Assembly: GCA_034003325.1 (NCBI GenBank)
Contig: JAVEYW010000002.1
Location: 124,001-188,000 of the forward strand
Source of the DNA: Desulfobacterales bacterium
GTDB lineage: Bacteria > Desulfobacterota > Desulfobacteria > Desulfobacterales > JAFDDL01
DNA length: 64,000 nucleotides
Direction of reading: 5' to 3'
The notes under the pieces are model-generated. The model ran no database searches. It had not been told where the DNA came from and was given only the letters and a program-made list of their open reading frames with translations. A program made the translations under genes and the position numbers. Shown here piece after piece: positions 9,828-18,293 of this stretch (position 1 is its first letter; the number at the start of each line of letters is the position of its first letter).

Positions 9828-11804
9828 TTAGGAAACAATCTTGATGTAATCTTTCTTGAATACATCCCAGGCTTTTGCTTTGGGATCATATTTGGAGTTC
9901 ACAAAGCAGAACCAGTTCTGATCATCCTGTCCGGGATAATCGGCCTGATAGTAGAAGCCCGGATAACGGGTTTCTTTCCGGAACTGAATGTGACGCAGAT
10001 GCGATTCAACCGTCCAGATACGATGATAAATTTCCCAAGCTCTCATGAGTTCATGCAGATCGCCGGCAGCCATTTTTTCGCAATCTTCGCGCATGGTCTG
10101 CAGCAGATCCATTACCACCTCAAGCGATTTGCTGGAGGTCTGATAATACGTGGCCGTACCGGCGCCGTATTCATGGGTGGCTTTCATGAGACGATACATC
10201 ATGCCGTTGGGTTTGATGTAGTTGGGGTTGATATCAACCGCGGTGGTATAGTTGCAATTGTCCAAGAAGACACGAACCGGTTTGTAAACCAGGTCCACCA
10301 ATGCTTCCTTGCTCTCGGCCAGGGTCGGTTTGAAATCCGCATGGTCAACTGCGTAACGGACCATCTGCTTGGCAGCGATGCGGCCTTCGGCATGGGAACC
10401 GGAAGAGAACTTGTGACCGGAGCAACCGACGCCGTCACCGGAGGTGAAGAGGCCGTTAACCGTGGTCATTCTGTTATAGACCTTGCCGTTATCGGCTTTG
10501 ATCTTGTAAGCATCCGGCACCCAGTCAAGATCCGGACCGGAGGTCCACAGACCGCAGCAGCCGGAGTGAGATCCCAGCAGGTACGGTTCGGTCGGCATAA
10601 TTTCGGAATTCTTCTTTTCGGGCTCACAATCCTGCGCACACCACAAGTTGGCTTGGCCGCAGGTCATGTCCAAGAAATCTTCCCAGGCTTCGGACTCAAG
10701 ATGCTTGAGTTCTTTCTTGTCCAGGGTCGCGCCCAGTGTCGCCAGCGCCGTGACGGTATCCATCAGTATCGGGCCGCGGCCTTCTTTCATTTCAAACAGC
10801 ATCAGGTGGTTCCGCAGACAGGTCGGGGTAATGGCGGCGGTTCCATAAGGTGCATATTTCTGCAACTCGGCTTTCGCAGCATCGCTGGCGTTGAAGTTTT
10901 CACCCAAGCCGTTGAGCAATTTGGCTTTGAAGAGCAAGAACCAAGCGCCGACCGGGCCATAACCGTCTTTGAAACGAGCCGGCGTGAATCGGTTCTCCAT
11001 CATTGAAAGTTCCGCACCGACCTTCATGCACATGGTGTAGGTGGAGCCCGCATTCCATACCGGATACCAAGCACGACCTTTTCCTTCACCTACCGAACGC
11101 GGCTGATAAATGTTTACCGCGCCGCCGCAGGCGACCATCATGGTTTTGCATTTAATGATATAAACTTTGTTTTCGCGAACAGAGAAACCAACCGCGCCAG
11201 CAATCGTGTTGGGCTTATTGGCATCCAGCAGCAGCTCAACGATAAAGACGCGCTCCAGAATGTTTTCTTCGCCCAGGGCTTTCTTGGCGGCTTCAGCGAC
11301 AACGCGTTTGTAAGATTCGCCGTTGATCATGATCTGCCATTTGCCGGTACGAACCGGTTTGGCACCGCTTTTCAAGGTACCCATTGCCTGGCCTTTTTTA
11401 CCATCCAGGTTTTTTCCCTCTTTGGATAATTTCCAGATCGGAAGGCCCCATTCTTCAAACAAATGGACGGAATCATCCACATAACAGCCCAAGTCAAAAA
11501 TCAGGTCTTCACGAACCAAACCCATCAGGTCGTTACGAACCATGCGGACATAATCATCCGGCGAATTTTCGCCGACATAGGTATTGATGGCGGAAAGCCC
11601 CTGCGCAACGGCGCCGCTTCGTTCCATGGCGGCCTTGTCACACAGCAATACGGTTTGACCATCCTTCATCCATTTTTTAATTTCAAACGCCGTACCGCAA
11701 GCAGCCATACCACCGCCAACGATAAGGATGTCAACTTCGCGCTCAACGACTTCAGGGTCTCTTACCGCTTTGATTTCGCCCGTCGGTTTATTCGGTAATG
11801 CCAT
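9828..11804 (-). CDS. aprA: Adenylylsulfate (APS) reductase alpha subunit
   Basis: AprA carries the FAD that reduces APS to sulfite and AMP in the cytoplasm, the second step of sulfate respiration. At 658 aa it has the expected length. The FAD-binding motif EVDILIVGGGMAACGTAFEI is at ~23-42, with AMERSGAVAQGLSAIN close behind and FRKETRYPGFYYQADY near the C-terminus, all typical of AprA. It has a strong SD (AAGGAGG) and follows aprB after 81 bp. Electrons arrive from the AprB clusters, which in turn are supplied by the Qmo complex encoded downstream. Confidence 0.97.
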   Translation of the reverse strand: MALPNKPTGEIKAVRDPEVVEREVDILIVGGGMAACGTAFEIKKWMKDGQTVLLCDKAAMERSGAVAQGLSAINTYVGENSPDDYVRMVRNDLMGLVREDLIFDLGCYVDDSVHLFEEWGLPIWKLSKEGKNLDGKKGQAMGTLKSGAKPVRTGKWQIMINGESYKRVVAEAAKKALGEENILERVFIVELLLDANKPNTIAGAVGFSVRENKVYIIKCKTMMVACGGAVNIYQPRSVGEGKGRAWYPVWNAGSTYTMCMKVGAELSMMENRFTPARFKDGYGPVGAWFLLFKAKLLNGLGENFNASDAAKAELQKYAPYGTAAITPTCLRNHLMLFEMKEGRGPILMDTVTALATLGATLDKKELKHLESEAWEDFLDMTCGQANLWCAQDCEPEKKNSEIMPTEPYLLGSHSGCCGLWTSGPDLDWVPDAYKIKADNGKVYNRMTTVNGLFTSGDGVGCSGHKFSSGSHAEGRIAAKQMVRYAVDHADFKPTLAESKEALVDLVYKPVRVFLDNCNYTTAVDINPNYIKPNGMMYRLMKATHEYGAGTATYYQTSSKSLEVVMDLLQTMREDCEKMAAGDLHELMRAWEIYHRIWTVESHLRHIQFRKETRYPGFYYQADYPGQDDQNWFCFVNSKYDPKAKAWDVFKKDYIKIVS

Positions 11805-11885
11805 ATTATTTCCTCCTTCAAATTAGAAAGATAGCTTTTTCAAATTCGCTTCTAAAAGGATCTTGCCAATGGTCTTCGACCGTTC

Positions 11886-12317
11886 TTATGCTTTGGGTAC
11901 CGGCAAAACAACGCCGTCCGCTTCCTGTGTCGAAAGCAGCGGGCTGTTAAGATCCTTACCTTTTAGGTCCGCATACGCATTGGCGGCGCCTTCGGGGGTA
12001 GTCCGAATGGGGAATTTAAAGCGTTTGATGAGGCCGTTTCTAAATTTGCATGTCCACATCACATCTTCGGTTCCAAGCATCGGCATGATGCTACTTCCCA
12101 GGGGTACGAAATCGGCATAGCCGCGAACTTCAATCGCCTGGGTCGGACAAATCTTTACGCAGGAAAAGCATTCCCAGCACTGATCCGGTTCTTGGTTATA
12201 GGCCTTCATGGCGTTGGGATCCAACACCATCAGGTCGTTGGGGCAAATATACATACATGCTGTTTTATCGCCGCCTTTGCAACCATCACATTTTTCCTGA
12301 ATTACATAACTTGGCAT
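11886..12317 (-). CDS. aprB: Adenylylsulfate (APS) reductase beta subunit
   Basis: AprB is the ferredoxin-like partner of AprA with two 4Fe-4S clusters. The 143-aa protein starts MPSYVIQEKCDGCKGGD, with the first cluster ligands spaced as in AprB (CDGC...CMYICP). The second cluster is CWECFSCVKICP (~49-60). The C-terminal tail (FKFPIRTTPEGAANAY) is the part that wraps AprA in known structures. Its SD is GAGGAGG. It is the first gene of the aprBA-qmoABC series; the 559-bp upstream interval holds its probable promoter and several palindromes. Confidence 0.97.
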   Translation of the reverse strand: MPSYVIQEKCDGCKGGDKTACMYICPNDLMVLDPNAMKAYNQEPDQCWECFSCVKICPTQAIEVRGYADFVPLGSSIMPMLGTEDVMWTCKFRNGLIKRFKFPIRTTPEGAANAYADLKGKDLNSPLLSTQEADGVVLPVPKA

Positions 12318-12588
12318 TTAACATACCTCCTCAATTAAGTTCATGGGTTCCAAATTGAACATCCCTAAAAAAAGACTCACCTCGTTAAGTCTTAAGCGTT
12401 TCGACACCTCCCTTCATCTTTTGCCCTTAAGCGTCTTATGGTGGGCTATTTTATCTTTTTTTCCTCTTAATACAGTCCATTGACTGATTTATCCTGAATG
12501 CCGAAGCGGCTCATTCGCGCCGCCCCCTTGTGCCATTCCTATGAATATATCCTTTAAAAGCAACAAGATAGATTCTATTCGTACAAGA

Positions 12589-12622
12589 ATATTCGAATAT
12601 CACCCACGCCAATAGTTGTCAA
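12589..12622 (-). promoter_or_regulatory. Possible aprBA promoter overlapped by a 12-bp palindrome
   Basis: On the minus strand a perfect -35 TTGACA lies at 12622-12617. The -10 position about 17 bp further holds only a poor hexamer (TATTCG) and coincides with a perfect palindrome ATATTCGAATAT (12589-12600). A palindrome at this position would suit a repressor or activator site. An 11-bp direct repeat AGATTCTATTC (12570-12580 and 12667-12677) brackets the -35. The start of transcription is not known. Confidence 0.4.
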
Positions 12623-12715
12623 GAATTTTTGGCGGGCAATTAATTATAATTATGTGAGCTGAATCAAGATTCTATTCATTAATTGCAAGATCTGGCGGGA
12701 AAAACCCGTTTTGAG

Positions 12716-12729
12716 CACTATATATAGTG
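12716..12729. promoter_or_regulatory. 14-bp perfect palindrome, possible operator
   Basis: CACTATATATAGTG reads identically on both strands. It lies 29 bp upstream of the predicted -35 of the plus-strand ykgJ-SDR pair and about 95 bp upstream of the apr -35, so it could serve either divergent unit. No matching regulator gene adjoins it. Confidence 0.4.
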
Positions 12730-12757
12730 GCGTTCGGGGGCATCGCCATTAAAAGGG

Positions 12758-12786
12758 TTGACGCGCACAAAAAGCGTTTCTATTTA
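12758..12786 (+). promoter_or_regulatory. Predicted promoter of the YkgJ-SDR pair
   Basis: TTGACG (12758-12763) and TATTTA (12781-12786) are spaced by 17 bp, 91 bp upstream of the gene at 12877. That gene has an SD AAGGAAG at 12860-12866. Confidence 0.45.
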
Positions 12787-12876
12787 AAGGATGACTGGTT
12801 CACCGATGATGATGGCGTCGTCCTCGCGCACCGGCGAACTACAACCATGACACTATCACAAGGAAGCGATTGAACC

Positions 12877-13614
12877 ATGGATGACCCTATCTTTCCCATT
12901 TCCAAAAACGACCGGTTTACCTTTTCATGCAACCACCGGGTTGCCTGTTTTAACGACTGTTGCCAGGATTTGAATCAATACCTGACCCCCTACGATATTC
13001 TGCGGGCCAAGCAGCACTTGGGTTTGCCTTCCTCTGAATTTTTATCCCGATACACGTGCAGTCACACAGGACAGGCGTCCGGTTTGCCCGTGATTACATT
13101 GAAGACGAGCCCCGGCGCCGGCGTTACATGCCCATTCGTGAAGAAAGAAGGGTGTCTGATATACAACAACCGGCCAGCCTCCTGTCGCCTGTATCCCCTG
13201 GCCAGAGCGCTTTCCCGCGATCGAAAAAGCGGGCAGGTAACCGAGCAGTATTTCCTTATAAAAGAAGACCATTGCGGGGGATTCGGTTCGGGAAAATCTT
13301 GGACGGTTACCGAATGGCTCGATGATCAGGGCCTTCACATCTACAATGAGATGAATGACAAGATGATGGAAATCATCCATCTGAAAAATTGCCTGATGCC
13401 CGGCCCCCTGGATACCAAGTCGGCCCATTTATGTCACATGGCGTTATATGATCTAGATTCTTTTCGGCATCAAATAGTTGAAAAGGGGATTCTCGGTGAT
13501 AATCTCCCCGCTTCTGATATTCTGGAACCGGTTCGCTCGGATGACACAGCATTGCTGAACTTTGCCATGACCTGGATTCAACAGGTTCTTTTCTCAAAAG
13601 GCGGAAGGGAATAA
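12877..13614 (+). CDS. YkgJ family Cys-cluster protein
   Basis: This 245-aa protein belongs to the YkgJ (UPF0153) family, thought to bind zinc or iron through a conserved cysteine set; its biochemical role is not established. The visible ligands are FSCNHRVACFNDCC (~residues 20-33), CPFVKKEGC (~88-96) and RPASCRLYPLAR (~102-113). A stretch LNQYLTPYDILRAK between them is typical of the family. The SDR gene follows after 2 bp, so the two form a transcription unit. Two further YkgJ-like genes lie convergently just beyond the SDR. Confidence 0.85.
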   Translation: MDDPIFPISKNDRFTFSCNHRVACFNDCCQDLNQYLTPYDILRAKQHLGLPSSEFLSRYTCSHTGQASGLPVITLKTSPGAGVTCPFVKKEGCLIYNNRPASCRLYPLARALSRDRKSGQVTEQYFLIKEDHCGGFGSGKSWTVTEWLDDQGLHIYNEMNDKMMEIIHLKNCLMPGPLDTKSAHLCHMALYDLDSFRHQIVEKGILGDNLPASDILEPVRSDDTALLNFAMTWIQQVLFSKGGRE

Positions 13615-13616
13615 CA

Positions 13617-14432
13617 ATGCAACTATCCGGCAAAGTCGCTCTGGTTTTAGGGGCGATCAAGGGGATCGGAAAGGGGATCGCACTGGCACTGGCAACAGAC
13701 AGCGCCAAGGTGGCTGTTACCTACCACGACTGGCAAGAACATCTGCCGCAACTAGAATCAGATCTTTGCGCCACCCGGGAAGAGCACCTTATTATTAGGG
13801 CGAATCTGTTGGAAACCGAAACCATCGCTGAAGTCATTCAACGCGTTTTAAATCGATTCGGTCGGCTTGATATTCTGATCAATAATATTGAACGGGGCGG
13901 ATGGCCGGTGGTTCACGGATCTTATGTGCAAGAGCAATGGGATCTGGAACTTGCCACCACCTTACGCGCCAAAAGGTGGGTGTTTGATGCCGCGCTGCCG
14001 CACTTAAAGGCGTCGGGAGACGGCTGCGTCATCAATTTTTCCTCCATCGCCGGTATTGTCGGCCGCAGCGGCCCGGCCCGGTATATTTTTAACGATGGGT
14101 ACGCCGCAGCAAACCGGGGCGTTTCGCTATTAACCGAAACATGGGCCCGCATGGGGGCGCCGGAGGTTCGGGTTAACGAAATTATGCTCGGTTTTATGGA
14201 AACGCGTCATGCCGGGCATACCCGGGGATGGGGTCTTTTGACCGATGTCCAAAAACAGGCGCTGCTGGATCACACCCTGCTAGCACGCACCGGTTCCATT
14301 TCGGATGTCATCAAGGCGGTGATGTTTATGATCAAGGAGGCCCCCTTCATGACAGGTAGCGTATTGCGAATAGACGGTGGCTATCCGCTGGGCGGAGAGA
14401 AAATGGGCCCAATGCCCGACGGGGTGGTCTAA
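13617..14432 (+). CDS. SDR-family protein lacking the catalytic lysine
   Basis: This 271-aa protein has the fold pattern of short-chain dehydrogenases/reductases: a Gly-rich cofactor loop (LVLGAIKGIGKGIALAL, ~10-26), LDILINNIERGG where NNAG is usual, the Ser strand VINFSSIAGIVG, and a C-terminal FMTGSVLRIDGGYPLGG. The catalytic Y-x-x-x-K is altered: the segment reads GYAAANRG, so Lys is replaced by Asn. The Asn of NNAG is kept but AG is IE. The protein may bind NAD(P) without normal turnover or use a different mechanism. The substrate is unknown. It starts 2 bp after the YkgJ stop. Confidence 0.8.
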   Translation: MQLSGKVALVLGAIKGIGKGIALALATDSAKVAVTYHDWQEHLPQLESDLCATREEHLIIRANLLETETIAEVIQRVLNRFGRLDILINNIERGGWPVVHGSYVQEQWDLELATTLRAKRWVFDAALPHLKASGDGCVINFSSIAGIVGRSGPARYIFNDGYAAANRGVSLLTETWARMGAPEVRVNEIMLGFMETRHAGHTRGWGLLTDVQKQALLDHTLLARTGSISDVIKAVMFMIKEAPFMTGSVLRIDGGYPLGGEKMGPMPDGVV

Positions 14433-14453
14433 GCGTTAATTTTTGTGTTCAGG

Positions 14454-15239
14454 CTATTTTTTAAGTTTGATATCGGGAGACGATTGCCCCCAAATAAATA
14501 GCGTTATCCATGAAAACCCCAGCAGCAGCAACGCCGAATCGCTGCGGCGAACATGTTTTAATAGGGTTGCTTCAACCTTATACCGCTTTAGGAAGCTGCT
14601 GCCGAATACAAACTCCCGAAATTTATCCACGTTATAAGCAGCCATGAAGGCCATTTTCGCTTTGGGATTTTCCATGCCGGCCGTTCCCCAGGGATTGACC
14701 TGAAACCGTTGCTTCAATTCCGCCCATCGGGCCGTCATGCGATGGTAGGGGTCGGCCTGTTGGTCTGTTACCCAGGCATCTATCGTCCAGGGCGTTGTTT
14801 CATTAGGTCCCAAACAAAACGCCGGTGGCCTTAAAAAGCAGACCCTTTGCGGTTTTTGATACCCTTCTCCGTAAATCACGCCGAATTCAAGGGGAAAACT
14901 TCGGCAGGCATCCGGGCGATCCGGATAAACCGCGCATCCCGAGTCAAGAAGAAAGGGGCAGGTTTTTTCTTCATTATCAGACATTCTCAGCAATACGTCC
15001 GGAAAATAGTTCCCCTCGCGCATGACCACATCCACATGCTGTTCGATAAACGCATCAGAGGAAATCCCCCTGTTTTTTTTTAGACGGAGCACATCATAGG
15101 GATACAGAAACAGATTCAGGTTTCGGCAACACCGATTGAAACAACCGATCCCGGGATGGCATCGAAAAGAAAACGTGTCCTTCGGCCCGAGCCGCCGGCC
15201 GGGCAATGCATCTATTTCCTCGAAATCGATTCGCTTCAC
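14454..15239 (-). CDS. YkgJ family Cys-cluster protein
   Basis: A second YkgJ-type protein, 261 aa. The Cys pattern FRCHPGIGCFNRCCRNLN (~25-42) is close to that of the gene at 12877, followed by FLYPYDVLRLKK, CPFLLDSGCAVYPDRP and ACRSFPLEF. The likeness suggests the two are paralogues. It is translationally coupled to the upstream gene by a 4-bp ATGA overlap (15236-15239). It ends 21 bp from the convergent SDR gene, with no clear terminator between them. Confidence 0.83.
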   Translation of the reverse strand: MKRIDFEEIDALPGRRLGPKDTFSFRCHPGIGCFNRCCRNLNLFLYPYDVLRLKKNRGISSDAFIEQHVDVVMREGNYFPDVLLRMSDNEEKTCPFLLDSGCAVYPDRPDACRSFPLEFGVIYGEGYQKPQRVCFLRPPAFCLGPNETTPWTIDAWVTDQQADPYHRMTARWAELKQRFQVNPWGTAGMENPKAKMAFMAAYNVDKFREFVFGSSFLKRYKVEATLLKHVRRSDSALLLLGFSWITLFIWGQSSPDIKLKK

Positions 15240-15865
15240 GGAGGGGAGTCCTTCCTGGTAATCCGATGTTGCGCCATCAGCATGTCTGCGACGGTCATTT
15301 TTATCTTGTGTGTCATTCCAGTAATCAAGCGCGCCTCCTGTTCCAGGATAGCCATTTCCCGATAGAACGGGGTTCGGTCAAATCGAAAATAAGGCTTTCC
15401 CTGAGCACAGGCGTCAAATTGCCGGCACCCTTGCCCCCGCAAAATGCCGCCATTGGGCGAGTGTAGCTCGTGAGCGATGCCGTGCAGCCGGCATATCATA
15501 GGGCGATACGCATAGGCTATGCACCGTTGGTTTCGGTTAAGCGGGCACATGATGCGAATTTTTCGGCCTGCCTTATCCGCCGCGAGGGTTTTATCAACAA
15601 CCGCCACCGCTTGAGTGAGCACGCTCTCTCGTATCTCCTGAGCAAGGGTTTCCACGCCCTGCGCTAAAAAGGCATATTCAATCAGCGTGTGGTGGTAAAA
15701 CCGGGTTTCACAACAGTTTTCCGCGCAGCCGTCACAATGAAACCCATATGCGCGCGCGGCCTCATCGTATTTTTGTTCCATACGTAAAAACAGGCCGCCA
15801 AGCCGGCCGAGAATCGCTGCAAGCGCTTTTTGTGTCCGTAAATCGGCATCAGGAAAAAAATGCAT
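15236..15865 (-). CDS. YkgJ-like Cys-cluster protein
   Basis: This 209-aa protein also carries a YkgJ-type cysteine set: GFHCDGCAENCCETRFYHHT (~42-61), CPLNRNQRCIAYAYRPMICR (~109-128), and C-terminal GQGCRQFDAC. It differs from the two neighbours in lacking the NLN.YL.PYD segment. Function unknown; metal binding is an inference from the Cys spacing. It lies 11 bp after dgt on the same strand, so dgt and the two ykgJ genes probably share a transcript. Confidence 0.75.
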   Translation of the reverse strand: MHFFPDADLRTQKALAAILGRLGGLFLRMEQKYDEAARAYGFHCDGCAENCCETRFYHHTLIEYAFLAQGVETLAQEIRESVLTQAVAVVDKTLAADKAGRKIRIMCPLNRNQRCIAYAYRPMICRLHGIAHELHSPNGGILRGQGCRQFDACAQGKPYFRFDRTPFYREMAILEQEARLITGMTHKIKMTVADMLMAQHRITRKDSPP

Positions 15866-15876
15866 TCACGCTCCGG

Positions 15877-16938
15877 TCATACCTGAGGGGTGGGAAAAAA
15901 TATTTTTTCATAAAGGTCCAGCGCATACCGATCCGTCATGCTGGCGATAAAATCACAAACCACGCGCTCTTTGGGCTGAAAATCCAACGGGCGTTTATCC
16001 ATTTCCATCTTGGCGAGTTCTTCGCGAAGGCATGATTCTTCTTCGAGAAAATAATAATAAAGGTCCGATAATATCTTTTTGGCCTTCACGAACTGATTAT
16101 GGACGCGTGGGGATCGATAGACCTCCGTGTATAGAAATTCTCTTAACCGGCACATTTCCGTATATATCGCGTCACTCATGGTGAGCGTGACGCTCCCGTT
16201 GGGCCCCTGGCTCGAATAAATCAGATCATGAATCATGGTGGTGGCACGCTCGGAATGGTTTCGGCCAAGCGTGGTCACGATGGAAGTCGGAATCTGCTCC
16301 CGCCGGATCACGCCACTTCGTATCGCATCATCCAGGTCATGGTTTAAATACGCAATGATGTCGGATACCCGAACAATCCGACCCTCCAGAGTGACCGCCA
16401 TCTCACCGGGTTTGCTCGAAATAATCGAGCCATAGCCTTTGGCGTGCTTTAATATGCCGTCGCGAACCTCATAGGTTAGGTTCAGCCCCTCGCCTTTATT
16501 TTCCAGTTTGTCGACCACCCGCAGGCTTTGTTTCTGGTGAGAAAAGTGGCGGGAATAAATCTCCTGCAAAACGGTTTCGCCGCTGTGCCCGAAGGGGGTG
16601 TGCCCCAAATCATGACCGAGGGAGATAGCTTCTACCAGGTCCTCGTTTAACCGGAGCGCCCTGGCTATTGTTCGAGCGGTTTCAGAGACTTCCAGTGTAT
16701 GCGTCAACCGGGTTCGGTAGTGATCACCCAAGCCCAATGGCGCCAGGAAGACCTGCGTTTTTTGCTTTAACCGTCTAAACGCATTCGAATAAACAATTCT
16801 ATCCCGGTCCTGCTGAAAAACGGTTCGAATGGGACAAAGAGGCTCTTTTTTTACGCGGCCCCGCGATTGAGCGCTTAGGCATCCGCAGGGAGAGACAAAG
16901 CTTTTTTCCCTTTTTTCAAATTCTTCTCGTATCGACAT
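15877..16938 (-). CDS. dgt: Deoxyguanosinetriphosphate triphosphohydrolase (HD family)
   Basis: This enzyme hydrolyses dNTPs (classically dGTP) to the deoxynucleoside and triphosphate. The 353-aa protein has RDRIVYSNAFRRLKQKTQVF (~45-64), typical of dGTPase-like proteins. The metal-binding HD motif is intact: HTLEVSETARTIARAL (~79-94), then GHDLGHTPFGHSGE (~108-121). A later DIIAYLNHDLDDAI supplies the last metal ligands. It leads a minus-strand unit with the two ykgJ genes. Substrate range cannot be read from the sequence. Confidence 0.9.
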   Translation of the reverse strand: MSIREEFEKREKSFVSPCGCLSAQSRGRVKKEPLCPIRTVFQQDRDRIVYSNAFRRLKQKTQVFLAPLGLGDHYRTRLTHTLEVSETARTIARALRLNEDLVEAISLGHDLGHTPFGHSGETVLQEIYSRHFSHQKQSLRVVDKLENKGEGLNLTYEVRDGILKHAKGYGSIISSKPGEMAVTLEGRIVRVSDIIAYLNHDLDDAIRSGVIRREQIPTSIVTTLGRNHSERATTMIHDLIYSSQGPNGSVTLTMSDAIYTEMCRLREFLYTEVYRSPRVHNQFVKAKKILSDLYYYFLEEESCLREELAKMEMDKRPLDFQPKERVVCDFIASMTDRYALDLYEKIFFPTPQV

Positions 16939-17147
16939 GGAATATATGCATCAACACAAAGACGATGTCCTTCGGAAACAACCGCTTTGCAAAGGGCTCC
17001 AGATAATTTTAGGCCTTTCATTCTTTTCATAAATCGTTATACTTGTAAAGGAATAATCGAACTGGACATTTCCCTGAAACAAGCGAAAAACAGTGAGGGT
17101 TGCTCTAATTTTTATTTTATAATTTCAGAAACATGAAAGATTAAAGG

Positions 17148-17711
17148 ATGGGGGGTCATCATCTCACACTCGGAAGGCTTTCCGACTTTCTCACCGGCGA
17201 GACGCTGGACGACACGCTCGACGAGAGGGACCGGCAGCAGCTGGCAACGTTCCTCGTTGAGCAAAAAGGATATCAAAAAAGCGACATTCTGCCGCGTCAA
17301 CGCATCCTTGTTTCTGCCGGAGCGTGTCGGGCGCACATTCCGCTCGATTTTACGATACATCTTTCCTCGATTATCGGCATGATCATAAAATATGGGCCGG
17401 GCTCCATTGTCACCCGACGCCGATCGACATTATCCCTGTCCCGAATCTGCGCGCCTTACCAAGTGCCGATCGTAGTTGTCACCAATGGTAAATCCGCGGA
17501 AATTCTTGACGGCGAGTCCGGAAACATTCTATCCGAAGGCCTTGAAACCATACCCTCCAGGCGCCAGCTTGAAAAAACGTTAAGCGCGGCAACGATGACC
17601 AAGATCGACGAAAAACGGTTTGAAATGGAATCTCGAATTCTCTATGCGTTTGAAGTCGACGGTGCCTGCCCATGCGATGATACCATCTGCAGATTACAGG
17701 GAGACCCGTGA
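17148..17711 (+). CDS. Stand-alone HsdR N-terminal-like domain protein
   Basis: This 187-aa protein resembles the N-terminal nuclease domain of type I restriction subunit R, but no hsdM, hsdS or helicase domain is nearby. The fold core is RQQLATFLVEQKGYQKSDIL (~25-44) followed by HIPLDFTIHL (~63-72), whose Asp corresponds to the first acidic residue of PD-(D/E)xK. The next strand reads GMIIKYGPGS, so the Glu of ExK appears to be Ile. Nuclease activity is therefore doubtful. In sulfate reducers this domain is often annotated alone. The ATG at 17148 has no ideal SD (AAAGG abuts it), and an in-frame stop lies 6 bp before it. A -10-like TATAAT is at 17118-17123. The deaminase gene follows after 3 bp. 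Confidence 0.6.
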   Translation: MGGHHLTLGRLSDFLTGETLDDTLDERDRQQLATFLVEQKGYQKSDILPRQRILVSAGACRAHIPLDFTIHLSSIIGMIIKYGPGSIVTRRRSTLSLSRICAPYQVPIVVVTNGKSAEILDGESGNILSEGLETIPSRRQLEKTLSAATMTKIDEKRFEMESRILYAFEVDGACPCDDTICRLQGDP

Positions 17712-17714
17712 GTC

Positions 17715-18275
17715 ATGTGGCGAACCGTTTCTGAAAACCCGCATCATGAACTTTTTATGAGAAAAGCGCTGGTTGAAGCGCAAACCGCTCTTCTGGCCGG
17801 AGAGTTTCCGGTTGGCTGTGTGTTGGTCTGTGAGGATCGGGTGGTTGCTTCAGGCGCGCGAAAAGGCACCGCCTCACATGCGCCCAATGAAACCGATCAC
17901 GCGGAAATATTGGCACTTAACCGCCTGAGCCGACGAAAGCCGGCTATCGACACAAGGCGTATCACGGCCTACTGCACACTTGAACCCTGCCTGATGTGCT
18001 ACGGCGCACTTCTTATCTCGGGCATCTCCCATATCGTTTATGCATACGAGGATGCGATGGGCGGCGGCACGCGATGTGATTTGGACGCCATGCCCCCTTT
18101 GTATCGGAAAGCCGCCATCTCGCTGATTCCCCATGTGCTGCGCCATGAAAGCCTGTTGTTGTTTAAAGCCTATTTTGAAAACCCTGCCAACGGTTATCTG
18201 AAAAACACCTTTCTGGCCGAGTATACCCTTGCCCAACCGTCTGCTATTCCCGCCGCTGTTACACCGAATACGTAA
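17715..18275 (+). CDS. Nucleoside deaminase (TadA-like)
   Basis: This 186-aa cytidine/deoxycytidylate-deaminase-fold protein has the zinc-site motifs of tRNA-adenosine deaminase TadA: DHAEILALNRL (~residues 75-85) and TLEPCLMCYGALL (~101-113). The catalytic Glu of HAE and both Cys ligands are present. The segment GGGTRCDLDAMPPLYRK and the C-terminus differ from typical TadA, so a deaminase acting on a free nucleoside or base is possible. It begins 3 bp after the HsdR-N-like gene and ends 19 bp before the MITE-like element. Confidence 0.75.
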   Translation: MWRTVSENPHHELFMRKALVEAQTALLAGEFPVGCVLVCEDRVVASGARKGTASHAPNETDHAEILALNRLSRRKPAIDTRRITAYCTLEPCLMCYGALLISGISHIVYAYEDAMGGGTRCDLDAMPPLYRKAAISLIPHVLRHESLLLFKAYFENPANGYLKNTFLAEYTLAQPSAIPAAVTPNT

Positions 18276-18293
18276 CGCCATCGATACCGCCCC

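Noticed and set aside
9780-11006. 408-aa plus-strand ORF inside aprA
   Set aside because: Antisense to the well-supported aprA, with low-complexity composition and no recognisable domain.
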